DNA of 64,000 nt. It comes from an uncultured Aquimarina sp. (GTDB taxonomy: Bacteria; Bacteroidota; Bacteroidia; Flavobacteriales; Flavobacteriaceae). The stretch is taken from positions 228,043-292,042 of the forward strand of contig CANMSL010000006.1 of NCBI GenBank assembly GCA_947500505.1, given 5' to 3'. A program made the translations under genes and the position numbers. How positions within the stretch are numbered: the stretch's first letter is position 1; every line of letters starts with the position of its first letter. The notes under the pieces are model-generated. The model worked only from the letters and a program-made list of their open reading frames with translations, searched no databases and was not told where the DNA came from. Below are positions 49,379 through 61,000 of the stretch, piece by piece.

Positions 49379-50669
49379 ATGTATTCCAAATAAACTCGAA
49401 TAAAGATCTCCAATAGGTCTGTTCATTCAGTTCACTAAATAAACCATTACTAAAAATCGGTATAAACAAGCCGTTTACTTTTTTGATTTTCTCTAAGTAG
49501 GCAATTAATTCTTGTTTTACTGCATATTCATTTTCTGCATTTTCAAAACTTTTAGGAGTACAGCAAAAAGAATATATCACTAAAGGAGTTTGGACTTCAT
49601 AATCTAGATCGTAAAATAAAAAAGGGGTGCATGTTCCTGCTCTGAAACCAGAATGCCCGGGATATCCCATAGAGAAGTCATCTTGTATTTCTAATTCTAT
49701 AAAATTTCTGTAAGCCTCGGGCAATTTGATCTTATAGAAGGCACACAACGAATACCTTAATTGCCTGTTTACGATATTCTCTATCCTGATTTTTTCTTCC
49801 TTTAGAGTAGATAAATCGGATATAGCATCAAAAGAAACCTTCAAACCAACGTCCACATAATCAGATACGTGCTTAATTACCTCTCTATGTTCTGGATTAT
49901 TATAATTAATATTTTTCTCATAATTAGTATAATCCCCCAGACCAAAAAACATGATACATTTCCTAAGCCTCTTTTTTTGCAAGTTAATTATAAAATCAAA
50001 AGTATTATAAGGGTCTTTTTTAAGCCCGAGCGCTACCTTTATCCTATCCGTTACTTGATTTATTTTAAGTTGCCAAAGGTCTCGGATACCACCACCTAAA
50101 GACCTTAGAATTCCTTTCTGCCAATAAGCAAAGGTTTGATTGATATACAATATAGGTAACACATCATACGTTCTTTCCTGGAATTCGATCTCAGGATATT
50201 TATTTTTTAACGTGTTTTTAAACTTATATGCCCAGATATCAACAACGGGTTCCTGCAAAAAACCATTCTGATAGGCTATACTTTCCGTAGCGGAAAACCT
50301 ACCAAGTTCATCCTTTACATGTGGAAGATATTCTTCATACCTGGTCAACAAGTAAAATGATGCAGCAAAAATATCAAAAGGCAGTGTGGCATTATTATGC
50401 TTCACCCGAAAAAAGCACTGTGTATCCTCCCACGGAAGCACTTGTACATCCACTTCGTTAAATCCATGTTCGAAAAGTAAGTCTACACTCTGAAAATATA
50501 ATTCTTTTCCTAAGGGTTGTTTGCCATAAGATAATTTAGGACCATCATATGCAATAAAAGACTCTATTTTAGAAGTAAAGTCAACATCTAAGCCCAAAAT
50601 TCGTTTACAGATTTGCTTAAACGTATAGGATACTCTGGGAGTTATTTTCTGAACATAAACTAATAACAT
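49359..50669 (-). CDS. Polysaccharide-deacetylase-like protein with degenerate active site
   Basis: 436 residues. An N-terminal domain like DUF7033 (SFIAYDGPKLSYGKQPLG, then FAASFYLLTRYEEYLPHV) precedes a NodB-like fold recognisable by LRSLGGGIRDLW, DPYNTFDFI, FFGLGDYTNYEKNI and DDFSMGYPGHSGFRAGTCTPFLFYDL. Relatives I remember carry a DxD metal motif in a PTYDID-type strand, a HPS motif in VGIHPS and an RQH motif. Here the matching places read LYIN, VGLKVS and NRQLRY. Metal binding and catalysis are therefore doubtful. Confidence 0.75.
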   Translation of the reverse strand: MLLVYVQKITPRVSYTFKQICKRILGLDVDFTSKIESFIAYDGPKLSYGKQPLGKELYFQSVDLLFEHGFNEVDVQVLPWEDTQCFFRVKHNNATLPFDIFAASFYLLTRYEEYLPHVKDELGRFSATESIAYQNGFLQEPVVDIWAYKFKNTLKNKYPEIEFQERTYDVLPILYINQTFAYWQKGILRSLGGGIRDLWQLKINQVTDRIKVALGLKKDPYNTFDFIINLQKKRLRKCIMFFGLGDYTNYEKNINYNNPEHREVIKHVSDYVDVGLKVSFDAISDLSTLKEEKIRIENIVNRQLRYSLCAFYKIKLPEAYRNFIELEIQDDFSMGYPGHSGFRAGTCTPFLFYDLDYEVQTPLVIYSFCCTPKSFENAENEYAVKQELIAYLEKIKKVNGLFIPIFSNGLFSELNEQTYWRSLFEFIWNTYEDREN

Positions 50670-50805
50670 ATTTATAAATTACGAATTTAGATTCTCGAAT
50701 TACAAATTAAAGGACAACAGCGTAAAATAAAAACAGTCTGACTAACTTTTTAAAACTTAAACCAAAAGTTTGTTTATTCCATATTCTAAAATCATAAATT
50801 GAGCC

Positions 50806-51504
50806 TTATAAAACGTCTTCATCTGCAAAGCTAAAATACTCCTTTTCTGTTATTATTAAGTGATCTAGTAACTTTATATCTAAACTTGCTCCTGCACGCT
50901 TTAGTTTTTGAGTCAATATTTTATCCGATTCACTAGGGATTAATGAACCACTAGGATGGTTATGTCCCAAAATTATCGAAGTTGCCCCAAACTCTAGAGC
51001 ATATCTGTAAATGATTCTAGGATCTACCAGTGTTCCTGTCTTACCACCAATACTAATTTGTTTTTTTTGTAATACCTTATTCGAGTTATTAAGATATAAT
51101 ACCCAGAATTCTTCGTGTTCTAAATCCCCAATAAGCGGACTAAGAATACCAAAGACATCCCCACTACTAGTAATTTTAGGAATAACCGGCACATCTTCCT
51201 CTTTTCTTCTTCTTCCCAATTCTAACCCGGCAATAATAGAAATTGCTTTCGCCTCTCCGATACCCTTAAAATTCATTAATTGTTTTACTGACAATTTCCC
51301 TAATGCGTTGATCTGATGATCTACACTGGCCAAAATTCTCTTACTTAATTCTACAGCACTTTCGTCACGATTTCCTGAACCAATCAGGATTGCTATCAGC
51401 TCAGAATCACTTAATGCATTCTTCCCTTTAACCAACAATTTCTCCCTTGGACGATCATTTTCATTCCATTCCCTGATAGAAAATGAAGAATTATATTCTT
51501 TCAT
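50806..51504 (-). CDS. radC: RadC-family JAB domain protein
   Basis: 232 residues. The N-terminal helix-hairpin-helix part (LMNFKGIGEAKAISIIAGLELGRR) is followed by a JAMM/MPN metalloprotease-like domain with GHNHPSGSLIPSESD, the HxHPSGxxxxSxxD metal motif. Despite the name, a direct role in recombination repair is not established for the family. Transcribed alone. Confidence 0.95.
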   Translation of the reverse strand: MKEYNSSFSIREWNENDRPREKLLVKGKNALSDSELIAILIGSGNRDESAVELSKRILASVDHQINALGKLSVKQLMNFKGIGEAKAISIIAGLELGRRRKEEDVPVIPKITSSGDVFGILSPLIGDLEHEEFWVLYLNNSNKVLQKKQISIGGKTGTLVDPRIIYRYALEFGATSIILGHNHPSGSLIPSESDKILTQKLKRAGASLDIKLLDHLIITEKEYFSFADEDVL

Positions 51505-51648
51505 ACAATTAATTTAAACCGTTTTATTCCCTAATGATTTCAGTATATAAGTATAAACTATTTATCTCAAACACAAGCAATTATTACTAAAAATATACCG
51601 ACAAATATTGACTTCAAGATTGATCCTAGAAGTTTGTTTAAAGATATA

Positions 51649-51680
51649 TTTGTTTGAAAATGAAAGTTTTACTATATTTG
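51649..51680 (+). promoter_or_regulatory. Promoter of the gene at 51733
   Basis: TTTG at 51649-51652, 20 bases, then TATATTTG at 51673-51680: both boxes match the Bacteroidota consensus. A leader of about 45 nt precedes the ATG. Confidence 0.8.
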
Positions 51681-51732
51681 ACCACCCATAATCTAAAAAC
51701 ATTGAATTTAACAACTTCAAATTAACCTATTT

Positions 51733-52179
51733 ATGAAGAACATTTTTACTTTCGTATTATTATTGGCTACTATTAGTTTCTATGGACAAGACAGGAAACG
51801 TATTAGTTTTTTAAATTTAGTAGGAAACCACATACAAGTCCCTAAAGGTTGCCAAGCCCAATCAGAGTATGAATTACAAGCTTGTAATGGCACATCAATA
51901 AAATGGGATTATTATAGTGATGATATGCTTACTGCAGTTTTTGATGCTACCATTGATGCTTTTGCAGCGAGTAACTCATCTAAGACTGAAATAACTTTTA
52001 CTTCTTTTGGATCTCAGCTTAAGGGATACAAATTTAAGTCAGGGACTACATTTCAGTATTTTTTAATGGGAAAAATTAAAGACCAACCCTTGATGATTAA
52101 TTTAGGAACCCCTGCCGATATATCTGCCAATGGTGACCTGGAAGGTTTTCTTAAACTTTTTTTTGATAAAGTAGGTTAG
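51733..52179 (+). CDS. Small exported protein of unknown function
   Basis: 148 residues with a signal peptide (MKNIFTFVLLLATISFYGQ). The mature part contains GCQAQSEYELQACNGTSIKWDYY, with two Cys that may pair, and a beta-rich middle ending FQYFLMGKIKDQPLMINLG. I recognise no family. It has a strong promoter and stands alone. Confidence 0.75.
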   Translation: MKNIFTFVLLLATISFYGQDRKRISFLNLVGNHIQVPKGCQAQSEYELQACNGTSIKWDYYSDDMLTAVFDATIDAFAASNSSKTEITFTSFGSQLKGYKFKSGTTFQYFLMGKIKDQPLMINLGTPADISANGDLEGFLKLFFDKVG

Positions 52180-52267
52180 TAAACAGCGTTACATTTACAG
52201 TATTCATTTGAAGAGTTATTTTGTAATAGCTTAGTAATTCTATATTCTATTTTTAAAATAATTCTGT

Positions 52268-52275
52268 TATTTTTG
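52268..52275 (+). promoter_or_regulatory. -7 element before the DUF1569-like gene
   Basis: TATTTTTG matches TAnnTTTG 28 bp before the ATG at 52304. No TTG stands at -33, so this is a partial promoter. Confidence 0.4.
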
Positions 52276-52303
52276 AGTATCGAATACTAAAATAGTACTC
52301 TAT

Positions 52304-52747
52304 ATGAAATCCCTCTTTGACGAAAGTACCAAAAGTGAAGTAGAAAGTCGTATTTATAAGTTATCGAACGCCAGTTCGCCTGCTTGGGGAAAGATGGATG
52401 TTTCGCAAATGGTTCACCATTGTCAATTCCCTCTTAAAATTGCGCTTAAGAAAGAGCATCCTGCAATGAAACCTAGTTGGCTAGCAAAGTTGTTTTTTAA
52501 AAAAGCAATGTATAATGATAAACCGTGGAAACGAAATTTACCTACTCATCCTAAGTTAAAGGTGGTAGATTCTAAAGTTTTTGAAGAAGAAAAACAAAGA
52601 TTATTAGAATTGATAAACGAATTCTCTGATAAAAGAACGGTTTCTGAATGGGATCCACATCCTATGTTTGGAAAGTTTACTAAAGATCAGTGGGGAAAAA
52701 TGCAATACAAGCATTTAGATCATCATTTACAACAATTTAACGTATAG
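52304..52747 (+). CDS. DUF1569 / DinB-like protein
   Basis: 147-residue cytoplasmic protein with the four-helix DinB-like pattern of DUF1569: WGKMDVSQMVHHCQFPLKIAL in helix 2, and the C-terminal DPHPMFGKFTKDQWGKMQYKHLDHHLQQF in outline. The His in MVHHC and HLDHHL are positioned like metal ligands in DinB folds. The biochemical role is unknown. The paiB-like gene follows after 3 bp, so both are probably cotranscribed. Confidence 0.8.
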   Translation: MKSLFDESTKSEVESRIYKLSNASSPAWGKMDVSQMVHHCQFPLKIALKKEHPAMKPSWLAKLFFKKAMYNDKPWKRNLPTHPKLKVVDSKVFEEEKQRLLELINEFSDKRTVSEWDPHPMFGKFTKDQWGKMQYKHLDHHLQQFNV

Positions 52748-52750
52748 CCT

Positions 52751-53356
52751 GTGTATCCGCCTAAACATCATCAGGACTATAACATAGAGAATATTAAAAG
52801 TGTAGCGGTTAAATATCCTTTCGCAACCATAATATCAGCAAAAGAAACCACTCCTTTTATCACCCATTCACCTCTTATTTTTCGTGGTGATAAACTTGTA
52901 GGTCACATTGACGTTAATAATCCGCATGTAGAATTATTAAAGAATACATATCCTGTCACAGCCATTTTTCAGGGGCCACAAACCTATATTTCACCGTCTA
53001 TTTATACTACAAAGCAATTACCTACCTGGAATTATATCATTGCACACGCTACAGGAACTGTTACAGAAATTGAAGATCCTGAATCTATAAAAAAATCTAT
53101 GGTTACTATGACAGAGTTTTTAGAAACTCCTAACCAACATTTTAAGCTCTCATTAGATGATCCCAGGATGGATCGCCTGATTCCTTATATACATTGTTTC
53201 GAAATTAACGTTCAGCAATGGGAAGGGAAATTTAAACTTAGTCAGGATAAAGTACCTGTTGATATTGAAAATGCAAAGCAGGAACTAATCAGGAACAATC
53301 AAGAAAGTGTTGCTGATTTCGTAAATATGCTATTTGAAAAGCATTTTAATTCCTGA
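52751..53356 (+). CDS. PaiB-like FMN-binding protein
   Basis: 201 residues, like FMN-binding negative regulators of the PaiB family (split-barrel flavin fold). The start is a GTG, accepted because the family N-terminus MYxPxHH (here MYPPKHHQDYNIENIKSV) begins exactly there. Further signatures are ATIISAKETTPFITHSPLIF, GHIDVNNPH and ISPSIYTTKQLPTWNY. In Bacillus the homologue is linked to sporulation control; the role here is unknown. It overlaps the convergent mpl gene by 11 bp. Confidence 0.85.
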   Translation: MYPPKHHQDYNIENIKSVAVKYPFATIISAKETTPFITHSPLIFRGDKLVGHIDVNNPHVELLKNTYPVTAIFQGPQTYISPSIYTTKQLPTWNYIIAHATGTVTEIEDPESIKKSMVTMTEFLETPNQHFKLSLDDPRMDRLIPYIHCFEINVQQWEGKFKLSQDKVPVDIENAKQELIRNNQESVADFVNMLFEKHFNS

Positions 53357-54704
53357 TCATCTCTTTCACCTCATCAAAATCCAAACCACCATAATTACCG
53401 CTACTCATAAGTAGCAAAGAAGAGTTTGCAAAATCCTTCTGATTTAAATACATTTTAAATTCTTCAGGATTTGTGTAAATAATAAGGTCATCTCTCTTAA
53501 AAGCATCAGCTATTTGCTGAGCAGACACCTTTTCTAACTGTTTTATTTTTACCGCATTTGGAGAATAAAATACTACAGCTTCATCAGCCGCATCCAATGC
53601 ACCTTCGTATTCTTTTAAAAACTCGGCGTTAAGACTACTATAGGTATGTAACTCTAAACAGGCAACCAACTGTCTGTTCTCATATTGTTCTTTAACTGCC
53701 TTGGTGGTCGCACTGACTTTAGACGGACTATGCGCAAAATCTTTATAGGCAACAGCCGAATTACTCTCGGCAATTTTCTCCAATCTCTTGGATGCTCCAG
53801 AAAAAGAGGCTATAGCTTCGTAGAATTCGTCTTCATCGATTCCCATATGTTGACAAATCCATTTGGCTCCAGCAAGATTACTCAAATTATGCGCTCCAAA
53901 AACTTCAATTGGCATTTCGCCTTCTGGAGTTTGCAATAATGTTTCGCCGTCTTCCACCCTATATTCAGGAGTATTATATGGTATTTTTCGAATTTGATTT
54001 TCTGAGTTTTCAATTACTTTAACTACTTCAGGATCTTCTGCATTGTAATTTATACTTCCCCCACGAACAATACTATCAACAAAAATCTGAAACTGTTCTA
54101 CATAATTTTCAAATGTCGGAAACACATTAATATGATCCCAGGCAATACCACTCAGTAATGCTATATTAGGTTGATACAAATGAAATTTTGGTCTTCGATC
54201 TATTGGTGAAGAAAGATATTCATCTCCCTCCAACACCATAAAATCATTATCTTCTGTAAGATGCACCATCGTATCAAAACCCTCTAATTGTGCCCCAACC
54301 ATATAATCTACTTCTTTTTCGTGATAATGTAATACGTGTAATATCATAGAGGTAATCGTTGTTTTACCGTGAGAACCACCTATGACCACACGGGTCTTAT
54401 TTTTGGAATGTTCATATAGAAATTCGGGATATGAATATATCTTTAATCCTAAGTCTTGTGCCTTTTGCAACTCCGGATTATCCTTTTTAGCGTGCATGCC
54501 TAATATAATTGTATCTATATCAGCAGTGATTTTTTCAGGAAACCAACCAAAAGATTCGGGTAATAGTCCGTAACGATCCAATCTTGACTTTGAAGGTTCA
54601 AAAATTACATCATCACTACCAGTTACTTTATCTCCTTTTTGATGCAATGCCATAGCCAGATTGTGCATAGCACTACCTCCTATCGCAATAAAATGTACGC
54701 GCAT
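53346..54704 (-). CDS. mpl: UDP-N-acetylmuramate:tripeptide ligase (murein recycling)
   Basis: Mur-ligase-family enzyme of 452 residues that attaches the recycled L-Ala-gamma-D-Glu-meso-DAP tripeptide to UDP-MurNAc in the cytoplasm. MRVHFIAIGGSAMHNLAMAL is the UDP-binding domain, GSHGKTT at residues 110-116 is the ATP P-loop, and EGDEYLSSPIDRRPKF and the HNLSNLAGA-like segment are typical of Mpl rather than MurC. Its 3' end overlaps the convergent paiB-like gene. Confidence 0.93.
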   Translation of the reverse strand: MRVHFIAIGGSAMHNLAMALHQKGDKVTGSDDVIFEPSKSRLDRYGLLPESFGWFPEKITADIDTIILGMHAKKDNPELQKAQDLGLKIYSYPEFLYEHSKNKTRVVIGGSHGKTTITSMILHVLHYHEKEVDYMVGAQLEGFDTMVHLTEDNDFMVLEGDEYLSSPIDRRPKFHLYQPNIALLSGIAWDHINVFPTFENYVEQFQIFVDSIVRGGSINYNAEDPEVVKVIENSENQIRKIPYNTPEYRVEDGETLLQTPEGEMPIEVFGAHNLSNLAGAKWICQHMGIDEDEFYEAIASFSGASKRLEKIAESNSAVAYKDFAHSPSKVSATTKAVKEQYENRQLVACLELHTYSSLNAEFLKEYEGALDAADEAVVFYSPNAVKIKQLEKVSAQQIADAFKRDDLIIYTNPEEFKMYLNQKDFANSSLLLMSSGNYGGLDFDEVKEMIRN

Positions 54705-55017
54705 AATTATTTTCTTGTTTCAAAAGAGTAAAGATAAAATTAATTGCGAAGTATGAATTATGATTTACAATAAAACAAAAAGTCAGTTAGTTTGGAATTT
54801 ATTTATTTTTTACTCAACTAGCATCAAGCAACCTCAGACTCACATACTCAAGAACTCTCATACTCAAAAACTCACCTCTTTGACTAAACAAAGAAAGCTT
54901 TTCCCTAATTTATCGTTGCAATTATGTAGCTTTATATGGTTATTTACTTTAAATAAGTTTTATCAAAAAAATGGTACAAGACTTGTAACGTTTTAACAAA
55001 CACAAAAAATCAAACAG
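54705..55017. other. Intergenic region between mpl and the macroglobulin gene
   Basis: 313 bp, AT-rich, no plausible gene. It contains a short tandem repeat (54843-54873). I see no strict consensus promoter; TTG at 54880 with TAATTTAT 23 bases later is only a weak candidate. Confidence 0.5.
54843..54873. repeat. Imperfect tandem 15-bp repeat
   Basis: CATACTCAAGAACTC (54843-54857) and CATACTCAAAAACTC (54859-54873) differ at one base, with a 16-bp period. It lies in the leader region of the macroglobulin gene. Confidence 0.6.
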
Positions 55018-58000
55018 ATGAAAAAACACATCATTCTTGTTTTCATACTCTTTATCACAAACCTTTATTATATGATGGCTCAGCAAAACTACCAAGACGA
55101 TTGGAAAAAAGTTGAAGATTTTGACCAACAAGGACTTCCGAAATCTGCATTAGAAATCGTAGAGACCATATACAGCAAGGCTAAAAAAGACGATAATACC
55201 AATCAGGTTACTAAAACTTTAATCTACAAAGCAAAGTATAACCTAGTTTTAGAAGAAAATGCGCAACTGAAGATCATAAAGGAGTTTAAAAATGAAATCT
55301 CCAAGAGCACATTTCCGAAGAGAAATATTCTAGAGAGCATCCTAGCCAATCTATATTGGCAATATTTTCAGGCACACCGATGGCAATTTTATAACAGAAC
55401 CAAAACTTCTGAAAAAGTAGACAAGGAAGACTTCAGAACCTGGGATTTAGAAACTTTATTTGCAGAAATTCATTTTTACTATCAGAAATCTTTAGAAAAT
55501 GGACTTTTAGCTCAGCAAACAGATCTGGTAAAATTTAATGATATCCTAATACAATCTCGGGATTCTAAGATCTACAGACCGTCGCTTTTTGATTTTTTAT
55601 CTCATAATGCATTGTCATTTTATAAAACCTCAGAAACTGGCATTACCAAACCGGCATATGCCTTTGAGATAGATTCACCTGAATATTTAGAAGGTCACGA
55701 GCAATTCTCCAGATTGATTATTACTACAAAAGATTCGTTGTCTTTACAATTTAATGCGCTAAAAATATACCAAAATCTTATTAATTTTCATAAGCGGGAT
55801 GATAAACCTGACGCTTTGATTGAGGTCAATATAGAACGCCTTAATTTTGTCCACAAGAATGCAATATTTGCGGATAAACAAGATCTCTTATTGACTAGGT
55901 TACAATCGGAAAAAAAGAAACACCTAAGCAGTCCTTCTTCTACATTGTATGACTATGAGATCGCAAAGTTATACAGAACAAAGGCCGCATCATATGTTCC
56001 CGATAAAAATGAAAAGCACAGATGGGCACTTCAGAAATCTTTAAAAGTTTGTGAAGAGGCCATTGCCAGCTATCCAAAATCCCGAGGAGCTAATAATTGT
56101 GCTCATTTAAAAGATCAGATACTTGATCAACAAATAAATTCGATAAAATTAGAAGGCTTCATCCCCATAAATAAACCGTCTCGACTTTTAGTAAATTATA
56201 AGAATCTAGAACTACTATATTTTAAGGTCTTAAAAACCAATCAAAATCAATTGAAATCTTTTAATAAAATCTATGATAGAGAAAAACAAATAGCTTTTCT
56301 GAATAAATTATCAGTAGTTGAAACCTGGAGCGCTACACTTCGTGATGAAAATGATTATCAAAATCATAGTATAGAATTAATAGTTCCAGGATTACCTCAG
56401 GGAACTTATATTATAGTGGGTTCTAACACAAAAGATCTCGACCAGAGACGTACATTTTCTTTTGGAAATCTACAGGTTACCAACCTCACGCTTGTGAAAA
56501 ATAAAACAGTAAACGAAACCAGATTTCAGGTAGTCGATAGAAATAACGGAGCTCCCGTGACAAATGCAAGTATAAAATTAGTGTCGGACCACCGAAGAAA
56601 TAATCTGAATCATACTTTAACAACTAATGAAAACGGAGAAGCCTTATTCACCAAAGAAGGGTATTATTACGATGTAACGGCAACAGTTAGCAAAGACACA
56701 GACAAAGCCTATTTTGAAGGAATATATCTAAATCAATATACCCATAACAATAACCCTGTGAATGAAACCAGGAATACTTCTTTTCTTTTTACAGATCGAA
56801 GCATTTACCGACCGGGACAGACTGTATATTTTAAAGGAATACTAATGTCCTCAACCGGAAAAGAAGAACCCAAAGTACTGGCTAATAGGCCAACTTTTGC
56901 AAAACTCATCGATGTAAACGGACAAGAAGTAAAAGCATTAAATTTTACAACGAATGAATATGGATCTTTTGCCGGTGAATTTATATTACCTTCTTCTGGA
57001 TTAACAGGAAATTATACTATCCAAACAGAAAATTACAATAGCATTTCTTTTTCTGTAGAAGAATATAAACGCCCTAAATTCGAAACTAAATTCAATCCTA
57101 TTACCGAAACATACAAAGTTAATGACAGTATCAAACTTACGGGTACTGCCACTGCTTATGCAGGTAGTACTATTACTGATGCCAAAGTAGTTTATCGAGT
57201 ATTCAGGCAAGTACAATATCCGCGATGGTGCTATTGGTATCCAAGAAATACTACTGAAGAACAAGAGATTACTTACGGAGAAACCAAAACAAATGATACA
57301 GGAGAATACCAGATTACTTTTATTGCCTTGCCTGACAATAGTGTATCCAAAGATAATCAGCCAATTTTTACCTATAAAGTTACAGCCGATATCACAGATA
57401 TTAACGGAGAAACGAGAAGTACAACTACTTATGTTAATGTTGGGTATCATGTTTTGACTGCAACCGTAAACATTACTTCGGAAATTAGCAAAACCAAAAA
57501 AGACAATACAGTTAGTGTATCTACGAAAAACCTGAATAATGAATTTGTAGCAAATACCGGAACACTAAAAATTTATAAGTTAGAAGCGCCAGAATGTCCA
57601 TTGCGCACACGTCCCTGGGATGCTCCTGACTATAACAGTCTTACCAAAGAAGAATTTAAAAAGTTATTCCCACACGACGCTTATAAAAACGAAGATGATT
57701 TTAGAAACTGGGAGAAGGGATCTCTGGTTTTTGACAAAAGCTATAACACTGCTGGGACTGAGGATAATGAAAAAGGCACACAAGAGTTAATGTTAGGAAA
57801 TATCAAAAAATGGGATGTCGGCAAGTATATGATTGAACTTAATACCAAAGATAAATTTGGTCAGGCAGTAAAAGATATTAAGTATTTTGGAGTGGTTGAT
57901 CAATCAAATAATACCATTTCGGATAATACTTTATTTGAAATTACTACAAACAAAAGCACTTACGAAATAGGTGATCAGGTACTACTAAAATTAAGCTCTG

Positions 58001-61000
58001 CTTCAGAAGATATTTCTGTAACAATAGATATAGAAAAAGACCGTAAAATTGTTTCAACCGAAATCATAGAGTTATCCAATAATAGCAAAACCCTAAAAAT
58101 ACCCGTAAACAAAGATGATCTCGGTGGATTTGCCGTTAACTATAGTTTTGTAAATTACAATGGTTATCAAAATGGCACACTACCGATAACTGTTCCTTAT
58201 GAACCTACAGAACTTACCGTAGAAACCGGAACATTTAGAGATAAACTACAGCCTGGACAAGAAGAAACCTGGAGTTTTACAATCAAAGGCCCCAAAGGAG
58301 ACAAGATAGCCGCAGAGCTATTGGCTGGTATGTATGATGCTTCTTTAGATCAATTCAGGCAGCATCAGTGGTACTTTAATCCCATAAACAGACCTGTTTA
58401 TTACTCCCATTCTCAGCGACAAGCTAATATAAGTTTTATACAGACGAACTTTACTATTTATGATGGACATACCTTTAAAACCGGTTTACAGCATCAAAGC
58501 TATGACGAACTAAATTGGTTTGGACTGTATTTTCATAGAAATAATCTTTTAGGAGGTGTGAGAAGTAAGAAAATGTCTAGAATGCGATTAGAAAGTGCTG
58601 CAGCACCTATGCAAATGGCAGATATGGCTAATGATGAATTAGAAGAGGAAGTTGTTGAAATTCAAAATGATTCAATCGATTCTGAGTTTGAAAGTGATAC
58701 TTCCAAAGAGCTTACACAAGATAATCAGCCTTCACTGGAAGCTGTCAAAATCCGTAAAAACCTACAGGAAACTGCATTTTTCTTTCCACAGTTAAACACA
58801 GATCCAGAAGGTAATGTAAGTTTTAACTTTACGGCTCCGGAAGCTTTAACCAAATGGAAATTACAGTTGTTAGCGCATACCAAAGAATTGAATGCAGCCA
58901 CGCAAGTATTAGAAACGGTGACCCAAAAAGAATTAATGATCCTACCAAACCCTCCAAGATTCTTAAGAGAAGGTGATCAAATTATCCTTAGTTCCAAAGT
59001 ATCCAATATTTCCTCTAAAGACCTAACCGGAATCATTGAATTACAACTTACAGATGCCCTAACGGGTACAGCTATCAACACCGAGCTACAAAATAATAAT
59101 ATTCGTCAGGAATTCTCCGTAAAAGCAGCAGGAAATACGAATGTATCCTGGGAGCTTAAGATTCCAGACAATGTTCAAACGGTTCAATATACAATTGTAG
59201 CTAAAGCAGGAGATTTCTCTGATGGTGAGCAAAATGTATTGCCTGTATTATCCAATAGAATGATGGTGACAGAAACACTACCTATGTGGATACGTTCTGA
59301 TAAGACCAAGACATTTACATTAGATAAATTAAAAAACAACACTTCTTCTACACTAAAAAATCACAAGCTTACCTTAGAGATGACTTCTAATCCAGCGTGG
59401 TATGCAGTACAGGCACTACCCTACCTAATGGAATATCCATACGAATGTTCTGAGCAAACATTTTCCAGGTATTATGCCAATTCACTGGCAAGCCATATTG
59501 CTAATTCGAATCCCAGAATTCAGGAAGTCTTTAATCAATGGAAAAACACTGATGCGCTACTAAGCAACCTGGAAAAAAATCAGGAATTGAAATCATTGAT
59601 TATACAAGAAACACCATGGTTAAGAGATGCGTTAAGCGAAACAGAACAAAAGAAACGCATTGCACTGCTCTTTGATTTAAATAAAATGAATAATGAGTTG
59701 CAAAGCGCGTTAAACAAATTACAGTTGCTGCAATATAATTCTGGAGCTTTCCCCTGGTTTAAAGACGGAAGAGAAAACCGTTATATTACACAACATATTG
59801 CGGCAGGCTTTGGTCACTTAAAAAAATTAGGGGTAACCAATTTTGACAATAAAACTCAGAACATGCTCCAAAAAGCAGTTCGTTATCTGGATCAGGAATT
59901 CATAAAAGAATATGAAGATCTCAAAAAATATTGTAAACGTAATAAGATTGATATTAACAAGGATCACCTGAGTAATACACAAGTGCATTATCTATATATG
60001 CGCAGTTTCTTTTCAAATATAAACAGAGCCAATAATACGGATGAGGCTTGGGAATACTATATAGGACAATCCAAAAAGTACTGGTTAAGCAAAAATTTAT
60101 ATTCTCAGGGAATGCTGGCATTGATTTTACATCGAAATAGTGACCCGATTACTGCCACCAAAATCATTAGATCGCTGGATGAGAAAAGCATCACCAGTGA
60201 AGAATTGGGTATGTATTGGAAATCAAATACCGCAGGTTGGTACTGGTATCAAGCACCAACTGAAACTCAGGCCTTAATGATTGAAGTTTTTACAGAAATA
60301 GAACAGGAGCCTAAAAAGACCAGAATTGTAGATGATCTGAAAGTTTGGCTATTGAAGAACAAGCAAACAAATCGATGGAAAACTACTAAGGCTACGACCG
60401 AAGCAGTGTATGCATTATTACTTCAGGGTAGTGATTGGTTATCCGTTACCGATATGGTTGAAATTGTATTGGGAGATCAGATAATTGATCCAAGCAAGAT
60501 GGAGGATGTAAAAGTAGAAGCCGGAACAGGGTATTTTAAAACTTCCTGGAGCGGTAATGACATACAGAAAGATATGGCTACGGCCAAAATTACCAAAACA
60601 GGAAAAGGTATTGCCTGGGGTGCATTATATTGGCAGTATTTTGAAAATCTGGACAAAATTACTTCTGCAAAAACCCCGTTAAAATTGAAGAAAAATCTAT
60701 TTCTAAAAAAGAACACGGATAAAGGAGAAGAAATTACTGAGATCACTGACAACACCCTATTGCAACTAGGGGATTTGGTTAGAGTTCGTATAGAACTAAG
60801 ATCAGACCGCGCAATGGAATTTGTACATATGAAAGATATGCGTGCATCTGGATTAGAGCCGATCAACGTGCTCTCTCAATACAAATATCAGGATGGATTA
60901 GGATATTATGAAAGCACCAAAGATGCTGCTACCAATTTCTTCTTTGACTATTTGCCAAAAGGGGTGTATGTTTTTGAATACGACTTACGTGTGAATAATA

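Noticed and set aside
51505..51648. Possible tRNA or other structured RNA between radC and the next gene
   Set aside because: Reading both strands shows no cloverleaf, no GTTCRA-like T loop and no strong stem; only a promoter at the right end.
57001..57450. 149-residue open frame on the strand opposite the macroglobulin gene
   Set aside because: It lies wholly inside a long conserved coding sequence and shows low-complexity Ser/Ile/Phe content typical of antisense frames.
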